Shown here: positions 35,852 through 47,000 of the stretch, one piece after another | Layout of the letters: each line of letters starts with the position of its first letter | Position numbering within the stretch: the stretch's first letter is position 1 | Source of the DNA: Eudorina sp. 2006-703-Eu-15 | Taxonomy: Eukaryota; Chlorophyta; Chlorophyceae; Chlamydomonadales; Volvocaceae | Assembly: GCA_003117195.1 (NCBI GenBank) | Contig: BDSI01000014.1 | Span: forward strand, 744,001 to 808,000 | DNA: 64,000 bases | Direction of reading: 5' to 3' | Notes under the pieces: model-generated | Seen by the model: the letters and a program-made list of their open reading frames with translations, nothing else | Databases searched by the model: none | What the model was told of the DNA's origin: nothing | Position numbers and translations under genes: made by a program

Positions 35852-36041
35852 ATACCTTTCTCGGCCTTTTGGCTCAGATCATGTGTAGTATCTGTTCTTA
35901 TAAGCTTAATCGCTTATATGGTCCTCATTGAGGACCTGCGATTAACTTCAATTTCTCTCGGGGGTGTGGTCAATGGGGCGCTTGCGCTCCCGACCCACCA
36001 GCATGGTTGCGGTCTTACACTACCGCTGCAGCCGTGTACCC
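35852..36041 (+). ncRNA. U2: U2 spliceosomal snRNA
   Basis: The 5' end reads ATACCTTTCTCGGCCTTTTG, the conserved start of U2, and GTAGTA at 35885-35890 is the branch-site recognition sequence. Stem IIa is a perfect 7-bp helix (TATAAGC 35899-35905 with GCTTATA 35912-35918) and stem IIb another (GGTCCTC 35920-35926 with GAGGACC 35930-35936). The Sm-protein site AATTTCTC is at 35950-35957. Two 3' hairpins follow, ending near CGTGTACCC at 36041. The length of about 190 nt suits U2. U2 pairs with the intron branch point and with U6 in the nuclear spliceosome. Two bases differ from the usual GGCUAAGAUCAAG block (GGCTCAGATCATG here), but the intact stems argue for a working gene. The exact 3' end is estimated. 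Confidence 0.92.
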
Positions 36042-37758
36042 GCCCTAATGTTCAAAATACAAAACCCACACGATGAATTGAAAGAGAAATAATGACATAA
36101 TGAAGAGGGGTGAAGAATAATCCCTCTTCAATCCATTAGTAATATTATCGTGGTTGGTCTTCACCTCCTGCTGGGCACAGAGTCCCGTGCCCTCGACTTC
36201 TCACCCCGGAAACCATGGCCATACACCATCACACAAGACCACACGTCAAACAACATGCTGCAAGCAAACAACATGCTGCAAGCAAACCTTTCTGTAACCG
36301 TTACAAGGTGGACCCGTATCCCGACCAGGTATTCCAACGGCCCAGACCGGTGTTCCAACGAACCCATCCTCCGTCATCCGCGGGGGAGGGGGGTGTCTTT
36401 ATTGACAAAAGGGGGGGTGTCATGCAGCCATACCGGCCAACACACCAGGTTACCAGCGCGCCAGGATTGCCTCCATTGGAAACGTCGGCTATCCGAGATC
36501 CGCGCGGGTGGTCTTGTGCCCCCTGTCCTGACACCCCACATCCGCCGCGCCCCAAGTCCCATAGGGTCAGCCCAGGACTTCCACCAGTCCCTACGTCTGC
36601 TTGGTTGCCTGCCTGCTTGCCTGCCTGTTTGCCTACCCGCTTGCCTGCCCGCTGACACGGACACGGGCTGGGCTTAGACTGACGAGAACACTGCCCTTCA
36701 CACTGTAATACTGCAATGGCTGCACCAGGGTGCTGGAGCGCCCAAGCTATGGCCCCTGGGGCCAAACCCTACAGCCGCTCAAAAATCCGCTGCCCCATCG
36801 GCCCATGTGTTCGCCCGCGGGTACAAAAAGTAAGGCCGGACAACAATGCCCCGCGTGGCCCTTCTTGAATCACCACATATCATAATGAGGGGAATGTGCC
36901 TCGTGCCCGGTGGACAAGCGAAAGCAGAGTCCGCTTTGCTCACAAGCTGGCAAGCGTTGCAGCCCGCTGATCGCTCGGCACGGTTGGGTCCCGGTCGGTA
37001 CATCAACGAAGCGTGTTTCCACGCGCTCGCGCACCCCACCCGCAGCTCAACTAAACACACGGCTCACGGCTCATTTACATATAAACATACAACCCCCAAT
37101 ACACACACACGCAGGCTTCTTGTTAAACACACGCAGGAAAAATTTAGGCGAATAGGTTTCCAGCAGCGCCCATGCCCTTATCGTAACATGAAATTGTGCC
37201 AATTGGTTTGTTCACTTCACCGCAAAACCCACCATCCGACAACGACTGACAGACACCTACCACCACCAACCACCACCACCTAAACGCGGTGTACGGCAAC
37301 ACCCTTCAAATCCAATCAGGCACGGTAATATCATCGCACGAGTATGCTGTATCACTTTGAGTAACCTGTTGTTGTTCAATAGACGGTATGATAATATCAT
37401 GTACAGCAACCACCGAGCAGCCAACCATGAAACTCCCCCTTCTTCATGTTTATGCTCACCAGAATTCTCCACGCTGTCAATAAAAGACAGCATGCGCGGC
37501 AGGTAGGATGGACGGCACTATGAAAGAAGCGAGCTGGTGCAACCGGTACCACCAATACCCACCAATGCACCACCGTCCACCCAAGTGAATAAAACACATC
37601 AGGTGGTTCACATCGTCGCCCATATGATGACCCCGGACGAGCCCCCTCCTCCTCGTCCTCCTCCTCCTCCTGCTTTTGGATTGTTTTAAATGTGGGTCGA
37701 AACAGATAATGTGGGTCGAAACAGATATGTGGGTGCAATCCTCCTTAGCAACAGCAGC
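36042..37758. other. Intergenic stretch between U2 and the alpha-kinase gene
   Basis: No gene seen. It contains a 17-bp direct repeat at about 36250-36286 (AACATGCTGCAAGCAAA), a TGCC-rich run near 36600-36655, and a TTACA (TGTAA on the minus strand) at about 37073-37077 that could end the minus-strand alpha-kinase transcript. Confidence 0.4.
36101..36130 (+). other. Small perfect hairpin 3' of the U2 gene
   Basis: TGAAGAGGG (36101-36109) pairs with CCCTCTTCA (36122-36130) around a 12-base loop, 60 bp past the U2 gene. It could be a 3'-end or termination element, or chance. Confidence 0.4.
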
Positions 37759-40700
37759 TCAGATGCCATGCCCAGGGTGCAGCAGCCCCAGCCGCTTGCA
37801 CAGCGGGTTGCAGACGTGCGTGCCGAAGAAGGAGCGGATGCCCTCCGCGCCCTTGTCGGTTGCGCCGTTGCGCTTGCCGCCACCGGCGTGGTGGATCACC
37901 GGGTCAGTCAGCGTGAAGCCGTCGGTGGCGTTCCACACGCCCTGTGGAATGTGGAACGCAGGGCGCGTTGTGTACACGATTGGCAGGATAACCCTAAATA
38001 ATTAACCTATTTCGCTGACTGCCAGAGCAAAGATCCGGTGGGATGAGGGGGGGGTGCGCAAGGGGTCGGAGCGGGAGGCGAGGGTAAAGGATGCCAGCAG
38101 CAGCTGCCACAACAGTTGGGCGACATGAGGCTCGCAACGGTGCACGGGAGCGAGGAGAATGTAATAAAAAGCAAGGCTTAGGCAGGCAAGGCAGCAGTGC
38201 GTCAGATGCAAGGGGCAGAGGTGGGTTTTAGCCGTGTATGGTTTTAGCCGTGTGTGTTGTGTGTGTACGACGGCTGCTACTGCTGCAGGGCCCTACCCAC
38301 CTGCAGGTCACACACGAGCTTCCGGCCCCCGGTGGCGGAGTACGTGAAGTGCGAGAAACACTGCGGCACGTGATCCGCCGAGGCCGGCGCGGACGATGAT
38401 GCACCGCGGCCGGCACCGTCGTCACTGTCGTACTCGTTGTCGTACTCATCCTCGTCATCCTCCCTAATGGCGCCCAGGCCGCCGCCGCCGCCGCCCCCGC
38501 TGCCATGCGCGCCCCGCGGCGCCACGCCGCCGGCGTTGTTGTTCCACTTTGTGTACTTGCCCTCCAGCTCTTCCTCCACCAGGATTTCCAGCTCCCCGCG
38601 ACTGCCCGAGTAGCGCCCGTCGTCGCGGATGGTGTACACGAAGCAGGGCAGGAAGCGGACCTGCCACTCGGGACCGCCAGCCAGCCGGCGGTTGAACAGC
38701 TGGGCCAGCTCCTCCGCCTCGCCTGGCAATCGAGTGACGGGCATCGGGTGATTTGCGAATTTGTGAACAATGTATTATGTACACTATAGTAAAATATTCG
38801 AGGTAGGTGTATGATTTCGGCGGCATCCGATTCCGAAATCCAAGCTCCAAAACCATGGTATGGTCTCATTCAACCTCCCAGCCATTGCAGTGGCAAAAAC
38901 ATGCCATGACCCAAACAGACCTCCCTGCAGCAGGCATTATTGTGCCAAAATCGTCCTTTCGGGCTTACCCTGAGTACGGCAAAACGTACGATGGTACTTG
39001 GAGTTGTACAGGTGCTGCTGGAAGCGCGTGGCTTTGGCCACCAGGCGCGGGCCAACGCAGAAGCCGGTCACGCCGCCGTCGAAGCTGACCACCTCCGTGC
39101 ACTGATACACGACCCGTTCCGCACCCTCCCCGAACTTGAGCACCTTGTGTGCGATTCCCTTGTGCATTCGGCTGCCGTACTTGGCCTCCCACGCCGGCAC
39201 CGGGTGCGCGTCGGTGAAGGGCGCGTCCACCATGCCGTGCGTCACGGCGTCGTACCGCCGTTTGTGTACGAACCTGGATCCGGTGTACAGCTCCCATTCG
39301 ATTCCGTCCGCGATCAGCTCACGCTCCTCGTACGACTGCCGTTCCGCCTTCGCGCCCAGGATCTCCGGCCGCAGCGTGAGGCGGGCTCCGGTCCCACCGG
39401 CACTGGCTCCTCCCCCCCCGGCGGATGTGTAGGCCTCCGTCCGCAGCGTGGTGAGGGAGGAGGTGAGGGAGCTGAAGGCGGTGCGGAGGCAGTCTGCCGA
39501 CAGACCTAGTTTCTGCAGGCGTCAAGGTTTGTTGTTGTGGATGGTGTTACGACTGTGGTTGGTTGATTTGTTGGTTTCTGGGGGGAGCCGCGAGAAAGTA
39601 TGTGTTGGGCGGTGAGCGTCAAGAACCGGTCCTGTCGAGAGGGCCCCGCCGCCCTTCCATCTGTCGTTAACAGCACCGGGCGTCTGCCCACACACCGACC
39701 GAGAGCGTTTAGGGCTCGTCTCCCTCCTCCCCAGTCTTAACACCTTCCCTTCTCGCCCTGCCAGCCAGTCCTCCCTCCTCACCTCCCCTTGCTCCTCCCT
39801 CTCCACCTCTCCTTGCTCCTCCCCGCTCCCCGTTATGTCCGTAAATCCAGCTCCCCGCTCCCCGTTGTGTCCACTCCCCGCTCCCCCTTATGTCCATAAA
39901 GGCAGCTCCCCGCTCCCCCTTATGTCTGTAAAAGGCAGCTCCCCGCTCCCTCCTCACCTGGAAGGAGCCCCGCGGCACCGCCCCGCCCATCGCCTCCAGC
40001 ACCCGGTAGTTCTCCTCCGCCGGGCCGAACGCCACCGTGTTGACGTACACCCGGTCCCGTCCAAGCAGATCCCCCATCCGCTTCACACGCGCCACGCAGT
40101 CCTCCATCACCCGCTGCTGCACCTGCTGCCGACAGTCCTTCGAGTACGGGCACCGCTGCAGCAGCTGCTTCCTGCCCCGGCCCCGTCCTCTGCCGCCGCC
40201 GCCGTACCCATGGCTGCCGTACACGCCCTCCGCCGCGGGCTGCCACACGAAGCTGCCGTGGCTGCACTGCATCGCCACGTGGTCGGAGGGCGCGCCGTCG
40301 CTGAGCAGGATGAGGAACAGCTGGGTCTGGAGGCCGGCGTCGGAGGCCAGGAGCCCCAGCGCGGCGTCCAGCGCGGGCAGGTAGTTGCCGTGGGAGCTGG
40401 CGCGGGCGGACATCCGGGCCTTGAGGAAGTTGAGCAGGTCTGCACCGGGCGCGGTGCGCTCGAGGACCACAGAGGCGTCGTCGCTCATCTCAATGAGGGA
40501 GACCTGGGATGGTCCGGCATGGTTTGGTTTCGGGGCGTGAGTCCGGGACGATGTGGGTTTGGGCCGTGGTTTTGAAAACGTAATGTGCCGGGTTTGGCAT
40601 TGAGCCGCATCGTCGGCGATGCATACCCGACCGCACTTGCCGGCCCATGAAACCCAAGACACAGCCCCCTCCGTTTTACCCCATCCCAACCCGGCGTCCC

Positions 40701-41405
40701 CGCAGCCTCACCTCGATCCTCCCGACGCCGCCCACGCGCAGCTGCGGTTCCACGAGGTCGCGTGCCAGGCAATCGTACACCGCCGCTGTACGACTGTCGT
40801 ACCCCGGCACGTCGTCCTTGCGCATTGAGCCGCTGTGGTCAACGATCACGACGACATGCGACTGGCCGCCACTGGCGGTGCCCGCGCCCAGGGGTCGGGG
40901 CACCTCCTCCAACGCATCATCCAGCCGCCAGCTGGTGATCTCGTGGCGGCTGGATTCGTCGGTTATGTACACGATACCCTGTGACCACAATCGGAACAGC
41001 GGGGAGTTGGGTTACGTGCAGGCGCGTGTCGGCGTGCGGCGTGTCAGGCGGGCTCGGTGGAAGGCGGCGGGACGCGAGCTGCAGCGGGACCCGTGGCAAA
41101 ACGTGCATCGACCCCCGCTTGTTTCCCCTGCTTGCCTTGTGGATGTATCGCCATCGTGTCTTGCCGTCGCGGCCAGGATTCGCCCGTTCCTTCCTGCCGT
41201 ACTTGACCGCCTCTTGCAGCTGGCGCTTGTCGATTCCGCGCTCCTCACGGCGCTGGCGGCCGTGCGCGTGAGACACGATGGAAATTTGTGAAGTTGGCAA
41301 TTCCGCTGGAGAGGCCGCGGATGTGCCGCGCGACCGCTCCTTGATGGACATCCCCGCCATCTGGTACAGTAGAGTCTCCAGCCCCCCTAAGAGGCCTCCT
41401 GACAT
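37759..41405 (-). CDS. von Willebrand A domain/alpha-kinase protein (VwkA-like)
   Basis: Six exons give about 743 residues: 41405-41136, 40978-40712, 40503-39958, 39512-38969, 38722-38301 and 37941-37759 (stop TGA). The VWA domain follows a basic N-terminus; its metal-binding MIDAS motif starts at Asp137 (VDHSGSM), with LILLSDGAPSD later and a Gly/Arg-rich insert (GYGGGGRGRGRGRK). The C-terminal half is an alpha-kinase: GPRLVAKATRF with the likely ATP-binding Lys521, CDLQG with Asp681, LTDP with Asp696, and the zinc-binding tail HVCNPLCKRLGL. An acidic linker (DDEDEYDNEYDSDD) sits inside the kinase region. The same order is known from Dictyostelium VwkA, and the kinase fold is that of myosin heavy-chain and eEF2 kinases. 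The substrate here is unknown. The first intron uses a GC donor. An extra upstream exon is possible because the ATG follows an acceptor-like CTGCAG. Confidence 0.87.
39818..39955. repeat. Intronic tandem repeats with CTCCCCGCTCCCC core
   Basis: About four imperfect units of 33-40 bp, each carrying AGCTCCCCGCTCCCC and TTATGTC[CT][GA]TAAA, lie immediately next to the donor of exon 3 of the VWA/alpha-kinase gene. Confidence 0.75.
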
Positions 41406-44032
41406 CTGCAGTTGAAGCGAATCCAAAACATTGGTTGCGGGCTACACGACACATTTGGGGTTGGCTAATGGCGCGACTGCGACGTAAGGTCTGATTGTCT
41501 AATACAACCGCCGTGACGCGTACCACCAAACTTTTGCACATATGTGCCAAAATTGCTGAGCAGTTGTAGAGCATACCTCGATTGTTTTCCTTGACTCCTG
41601 AAAAATAGTTTAAGATGAGATTTTGTGTTACCCGTGAGCCGTGACAGGCGACGCGTCGTCGGCTCCGTTTGTTCGCTTCAATATCTTCGCTGTAATGTCA
41701 GCTGCATATATTTTATTCGCACGACGTTGCATGTATGGCAAACCTTGCTGTGCCGGAGGCGACGGGTGTACGATTGCCAACTGACAACGGTAAATCTCGA
41801 GTATACAACATATATGTAAGTTCATATTGTCTTTGACTCTGCATTCTCTAATATTTCCAATCTAAACTGAAGGTCATCGTAAAAATTAATCAGTTCTCTT
41901 TAGGAACACGTGAAGGAAAGTTGACGAGCAGCGCTTACTGCTTAGCTGCCTTAGCACTTCATGGAATGTAAGCGATAACCGCAGTAAGGTCTCAGTTAGC
42001 TGTGTTTTTCAGGTCAGACTCAGAACAACATAAATCAACGAACGAGTTTAACTTTACGTTTCCTCGTAAGCAGAGCAGAATACCTGAACATGTACATCGA
42101 AGCATGGCGCAATATTACCCTTGTTTATTCTGTTACAGGGATGTGTAAAATAGCTCTACTTAAGTAGCTTCCTTGATCTATTATACGACGGACAGGGGTT
42201 GCAGCAGCCCCAGGACCATGCATGGCCCTTTTGGAAAGGACCTGCACAATTGCAGTCCCATGCAGTCAATTGGGCCAGTGCTACATCTGCGACGATATTG
42301 AGCCCACCGTTAATTTTCCACCCCCATCGAACCGGGGGTCCGTTCTGTAGTCCGTTGCGAAATCCGTTGCCCAAATGCCCCACACCTACCTCTAGCCGTA
42401 TCTGGCGTACACAGCTGCTGCTTCAAAACTCTTGACTGTTTGATGTACTGCCCTGAAGACGCCTAATGAGGTGACCGTGAAATGGTCATCACTAATGGTC
42501 ACGAAGAACAAGACCTTTAATGAAATTCTGCAGTTTTGCGCAACTTAAATGTGGGACCTTTTGGGCCGTTGGCGGGGAGCCTTAATCCTGGGCTCGTCCC
42601 TGCTCGTCTGGGCCCTTCTGGGCTTGACCCAAGGCTTGACCAGTGCAGCATATGTTGCTGATGCCAACGTCACCATTCCATGTTTAGACATGCACCCACC
42701 CTGATCGTGCTATAGACTGATCATGAGCGCCTTGTCCAGGTGACACCTGATGGTGTGGATGAAATGCATACGAACGCGTTTCCCCATCTGTCAGCACGGT
42801 CTCCCCGCTTCTCCCCTGTGGACGACCCATTGCGCCGGCCTTCTTCAATCATCACGCGCATAATAATAATCGGTTAATCCACGTACAAGCTGAGTGGCGA
42901 TGCATGCCCGAAGGAATTCGGGTCCGTCGTAGAACGCCAGTTGGCGCAGGCTCGTGCTGAACCGCGCTGATGACGGCGCGGCGAAACCAGCAGCGCACCA
43001 GGCAAGGACAGACGGTTTATGTCCAGGCAGTTTAACGTTTTGGTCGGATTGAGGCAACCCATCAGAGCGCCAGACGTGAGCAGCTCAGCGGACCGCTGCC
43101 GTGCATACAGGTGCATACCAGGACGGTTACGCACTCACGTGGATGGCGGCATTCTGAACCGACGACATTTTTAATGTAAAACTCCCGGTTCCCATTGTAT
43201 GAATGTATGAATAACCGGAAACCAACACTGTTTCCAAACATACCAGAAAGGCAACGACCACGACCAAGACGAACTCCTTTAGAAGAAATAGCCACGACAT
43301 ACAACGGACTTTGCATGATCCCTACTTTGATAACACAAACGTAATGGCAGCCGCGCTGTGCATGAGGTAGGTCCCACGCATATGTGGATAGCATATTCGC
43401 GCCTGCGCGATTTACAACGACCACAACTCTAGCAGAAAACAGAATGGCATGCATGTGGGGCATTTGCCCACTGTTACGCTCTTGAGCGTCGCGTAGGTGA
43501 GGCTTCTTTTCCGTTGCATGACGTACGCCGTACAGGGCCCTGCGGCCACTTAAAAAGAACCGAAAATGTGGGTGAGTTTACTCTAAGTCCAGACCCTGCA
43601 TCTTGCAGACTGGCAGCAACCTACTTTGCTTACTTAACGCGGCCCTAGCGCCGTCCTGCTCGTTCGCTATCTCTGTCAGCAGGTGCGACTCATTGGCGGC
43701 TCTTTTGGGCTGTGCGTTCTCTAGCGCTGCCGCCGCTTATTCTTCAGAATTGACTTCTATGAATGGACAATTGACCCAGCTATTGGCGCGCGCTATGCGG
43801 CGGCCGCTCCGTATTGTGCCCGCGCGAAGCAATTGTGGAGTTTGTTAGGCGGCGCTCTGTGGGAACCCACGACGCCCGCGCAGCACTTGCAAGCAGCATA
43901 TGCAGCGCCGCAGCTGCTTCTGTTTCTTACATGCCTCACCCATTTCACGGTGCCTTCCCTTTGCGCCTCTCATCTTGCAGAGTAGCACGGCAGTGTTCAA
44001 CCGCTCGGTTCGTGCCAAAAGAACAAAGAAGG
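41406..44032. other. Divergent upstream region of the alpha-kinase and eEF3 genes
   Basis: This 2.6 kb AT-richer stretch separates two genes transcribed away from each other. It should hold both promoters and the eEF3 5' UTR. No open frame in it shows convincing coding bias. A small inverted repeat, GTGACC...GGTCAC, lies near 42472-42503. Confidence 0.4.
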
Positions 44033-47000
44033 ATGTCTGCCGACGCTGATGTGAACCTGGTGATTCGGATTGAGGAGGTCAGCTCCAAGGTCGCCGAGCG
44101 TAAGTCGTTGTTATCCCTCTCCAAAACGATTGGGTCGCTGTTGAAGTCCTTTGTTATCTGTGGTCTTGCTTAGCATTCTGACATTGTCCTTCGCGTAAGG
44201 TTTAAGTGCTGCAAGGGATTTCACCTCAGCGTCGTTATGGTTCGCATTGTGTAACCAGCGACTCCTTTCACCCTGCAGTGCCGGAGACCAAGGCCTCCGC
44301 AGAGATTATTGCTAAGATTGCCAGCGGTGATGCTGCCGTTGCGGCGGATCTTGCTGCCCACCTCAAGAAGGTTGGCGCCAAGGTGCGGCGCACCCCATTG
44401 GCGCAGACCCTGCTAAATACGTGGTCATGTGTCTGCTTTTGCGGACACGCTGTATGACTGCATAGCGGCATTGTGGGCTGATCAGTCCTGGTCAGGCTGT
44501 CACACTCAGCTGTGTGTTGCCGCAGGGCTTCGGTGCCACCCAGGCCCTGAAGGCCGCCATCGAGGACAAGGCCAATGCCAATGCGCGTGTGGCCGGTCTG
44601 GAGGCCTTCAAGGTCATCTGCGAGCAGATTGGGACCCCGGCCGAGCCATTCCTGACGCCCCTTCTGCCCGCGGTGCTTGAGCAGTGTGGCGACAAGGTGC
44701 GCAATGCTCGTTGGCAACGGTTATCATTTATTCGGCCGTTGCTCTAGGCTTTGATGCCACGCTGGTTACCCATGGCGCACAGCAGCCTGAGCATGGGGAC
44801 AGGGCAGAGTGATGGAGCTGTCCTCAACACGCATTCCACTGTGGTCTACCTTGTCCGACCATAGGTTCGGCGAACCGTAGCGTACCCACTTGCCCCACAC
44901 GTGGTAACTTTTCTCATTTGGGTCGGCGTCGAATTGCGGTTGCGCAGAAGCCCGAGGTCAAGGCCGCCGCCGAGGCCGCAGCAAAGGCCCTAATCAACAT
45001 CATCAACCCCCATGCCGTTTACACGGTGTTGGGTTACCTGTTCGAGTGCATGGACGCCAAGAAGCACCCAGCCACCAAGGAGGCCGCGCTGAACCTGGTG
45101 AAGGACCTGGTCAGCATGCACCCCAAGCAGATCACCCGCGCTCTTCCGGATATCGTGCCTGCGGTCTCGGGCTGCATGAACGACTCGAAGCAGAGCGTCA
45201 AGGTGGGAACGGCAGGCGTTTGATCCGGGCGGGTGCTCAGGTCATCATCCGTCCGACCCATAACCGGGTTCACAAAACCCTGAGCTGGTTTTGATAACGC
45301 TCGACGACCTCTTGAGACTGCATGCTGCCAGGTTGAACAGTTGATGCGCGACATGTTTTCAGGTCGCGTGCTCAGCAATACGTTTTTTCTCGTAGGGGAA
45401 GATGCGTGATGCACGTGCGAATGGCGGGATTGCGGGCAAGCTTCTAGGCTGTACTGCATTGATCGTGCCCGGTTCCCGTCGCCATCAGGTTGTAGCTAAA
45501 CGTTTGTCTCCTGCCATGATGCCCTGTGTGCAGGACGTCGCGTCGGAGTGCATGAAGGCTGCTTGCACCCTGGTCGGCAACCGCGATATCGAGGCCATGG
45601 TGCCGCTCATCATCCGCTCGATCAACAACCCCCAGGAGGTGCAGGACACGGTGCACAAGCTGGCCGCCACCACTTTCGTGCAGCAGGTGGAGGCCCCTGC
45701 GCTGGCCCTGATGGTGCCGCTGCTGCTGCGCGGTCTGCGTGAGCGCGTCACGGCCATCAAGCGCAAGGCCGCTCTCATTGCGGACAACATGTCGAAGCTG
45801 GTGGACAAGCCGGCTGAGGCCATGGTATTCCTGCCGCGTCTGATGCCCGAGATTGAGAAGGTACGCCTCCTGCGCGACTAGAAAATACGCTCTTCCGCTG
45901 AAACAGCTATGTGGCGCATGGGGATTGAATTGTAAGGTTCTGATTATGTGTCCCAGACCTAATGTCCGATTTCTTATTCCTTGCAACTTCAGCCCGATGG
46001 TTCCCTGGAATTCCCACCGCCCAGGTCGCCGCCGAGGCCGCCGACCCCGAGCTGCGCAAGGTGGCCACCGCCTGTCTGAAGACCCTGCAGCGCATTGAGC
46101 AGGAGGGCAAGGAGCAGCTGGCTAAGACCCTGGACAAGAGCGCTGCCCTGAAGACCCTGCACGACCTGCTGGCTGCCTCGCCGGAGGGAAAGAAGGCCCT
46201 GGTGCCGGAGGCCTACCCTGTGCTGGACTACGTCGCTGCCCTGTGCGCCAACCTCACCAACAACAAGAACTTTGAGATTGAGGAGTGGCGTGACAACGTA
46301 AGGGAACTCGCGTGTCTGGTGTTCCATGTTCAGCTGGGATGTTTTGTGTTTTGGACACCGGGGCAAAACGTTACTGTCTGGATTGGAACTAACCTAGCTT
46401 CCATTCTTGTGCCCCAGGTTCTGGATGCCTACCTGGGCGTCTTCGCCTCGAAGGAGACCCTGGCTCCCATTGCCAAGACGCTGTGCGACAGGTGCTTCGC
46501 GGAGGTGCAGGTCAAGAGCACTGAGTACTTCGATGACGAGGAGGGTGACGAGCTGTGCAACTGCGATTTCTCTCTGGCCTATGGTGCCAAGATTCTGCTG
46601 AACAACGCCAGCCTTCGCCTGAAGCGTGGTCGCCGCTACGGCCTGTGCGGCCCGAACGGTGTCGGCAAGGTACGCTTGGCAAACGGCTATGGAGACTATA
46701 GAGCCCGAGCAATGTTGGGCATCTTACTTCGAATATGGGGTTTGTATGTAGGGGGTTGTGCATAAGTGGGTTCTCAAGGTTTTCATCGGTTTGAGAGGTT
46801 TCATCCTGTCTTCTGCAAGCAGTACTTCTGCCTGCAAGCAGTCATCATGTCTGCACACACAGACAAAGCGTATGCGTACAGGTGCACACATGCCTAACCA
46901 TCTGGATTGAAGTAATGTAGTTCTTAACTTTAACTTAACCCTGCCCGGGTGTCCCTCCCTGCGCTTGCAGTCCACTCTGATGCGCGCCATCGCCAACGGC

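Noticed and set aside
42430..42510. Possible box C/D snoRNA (TGATGT followed by CTGA)
   Set aside because: The spacing between the boxes is too short and no terminal stem is present.
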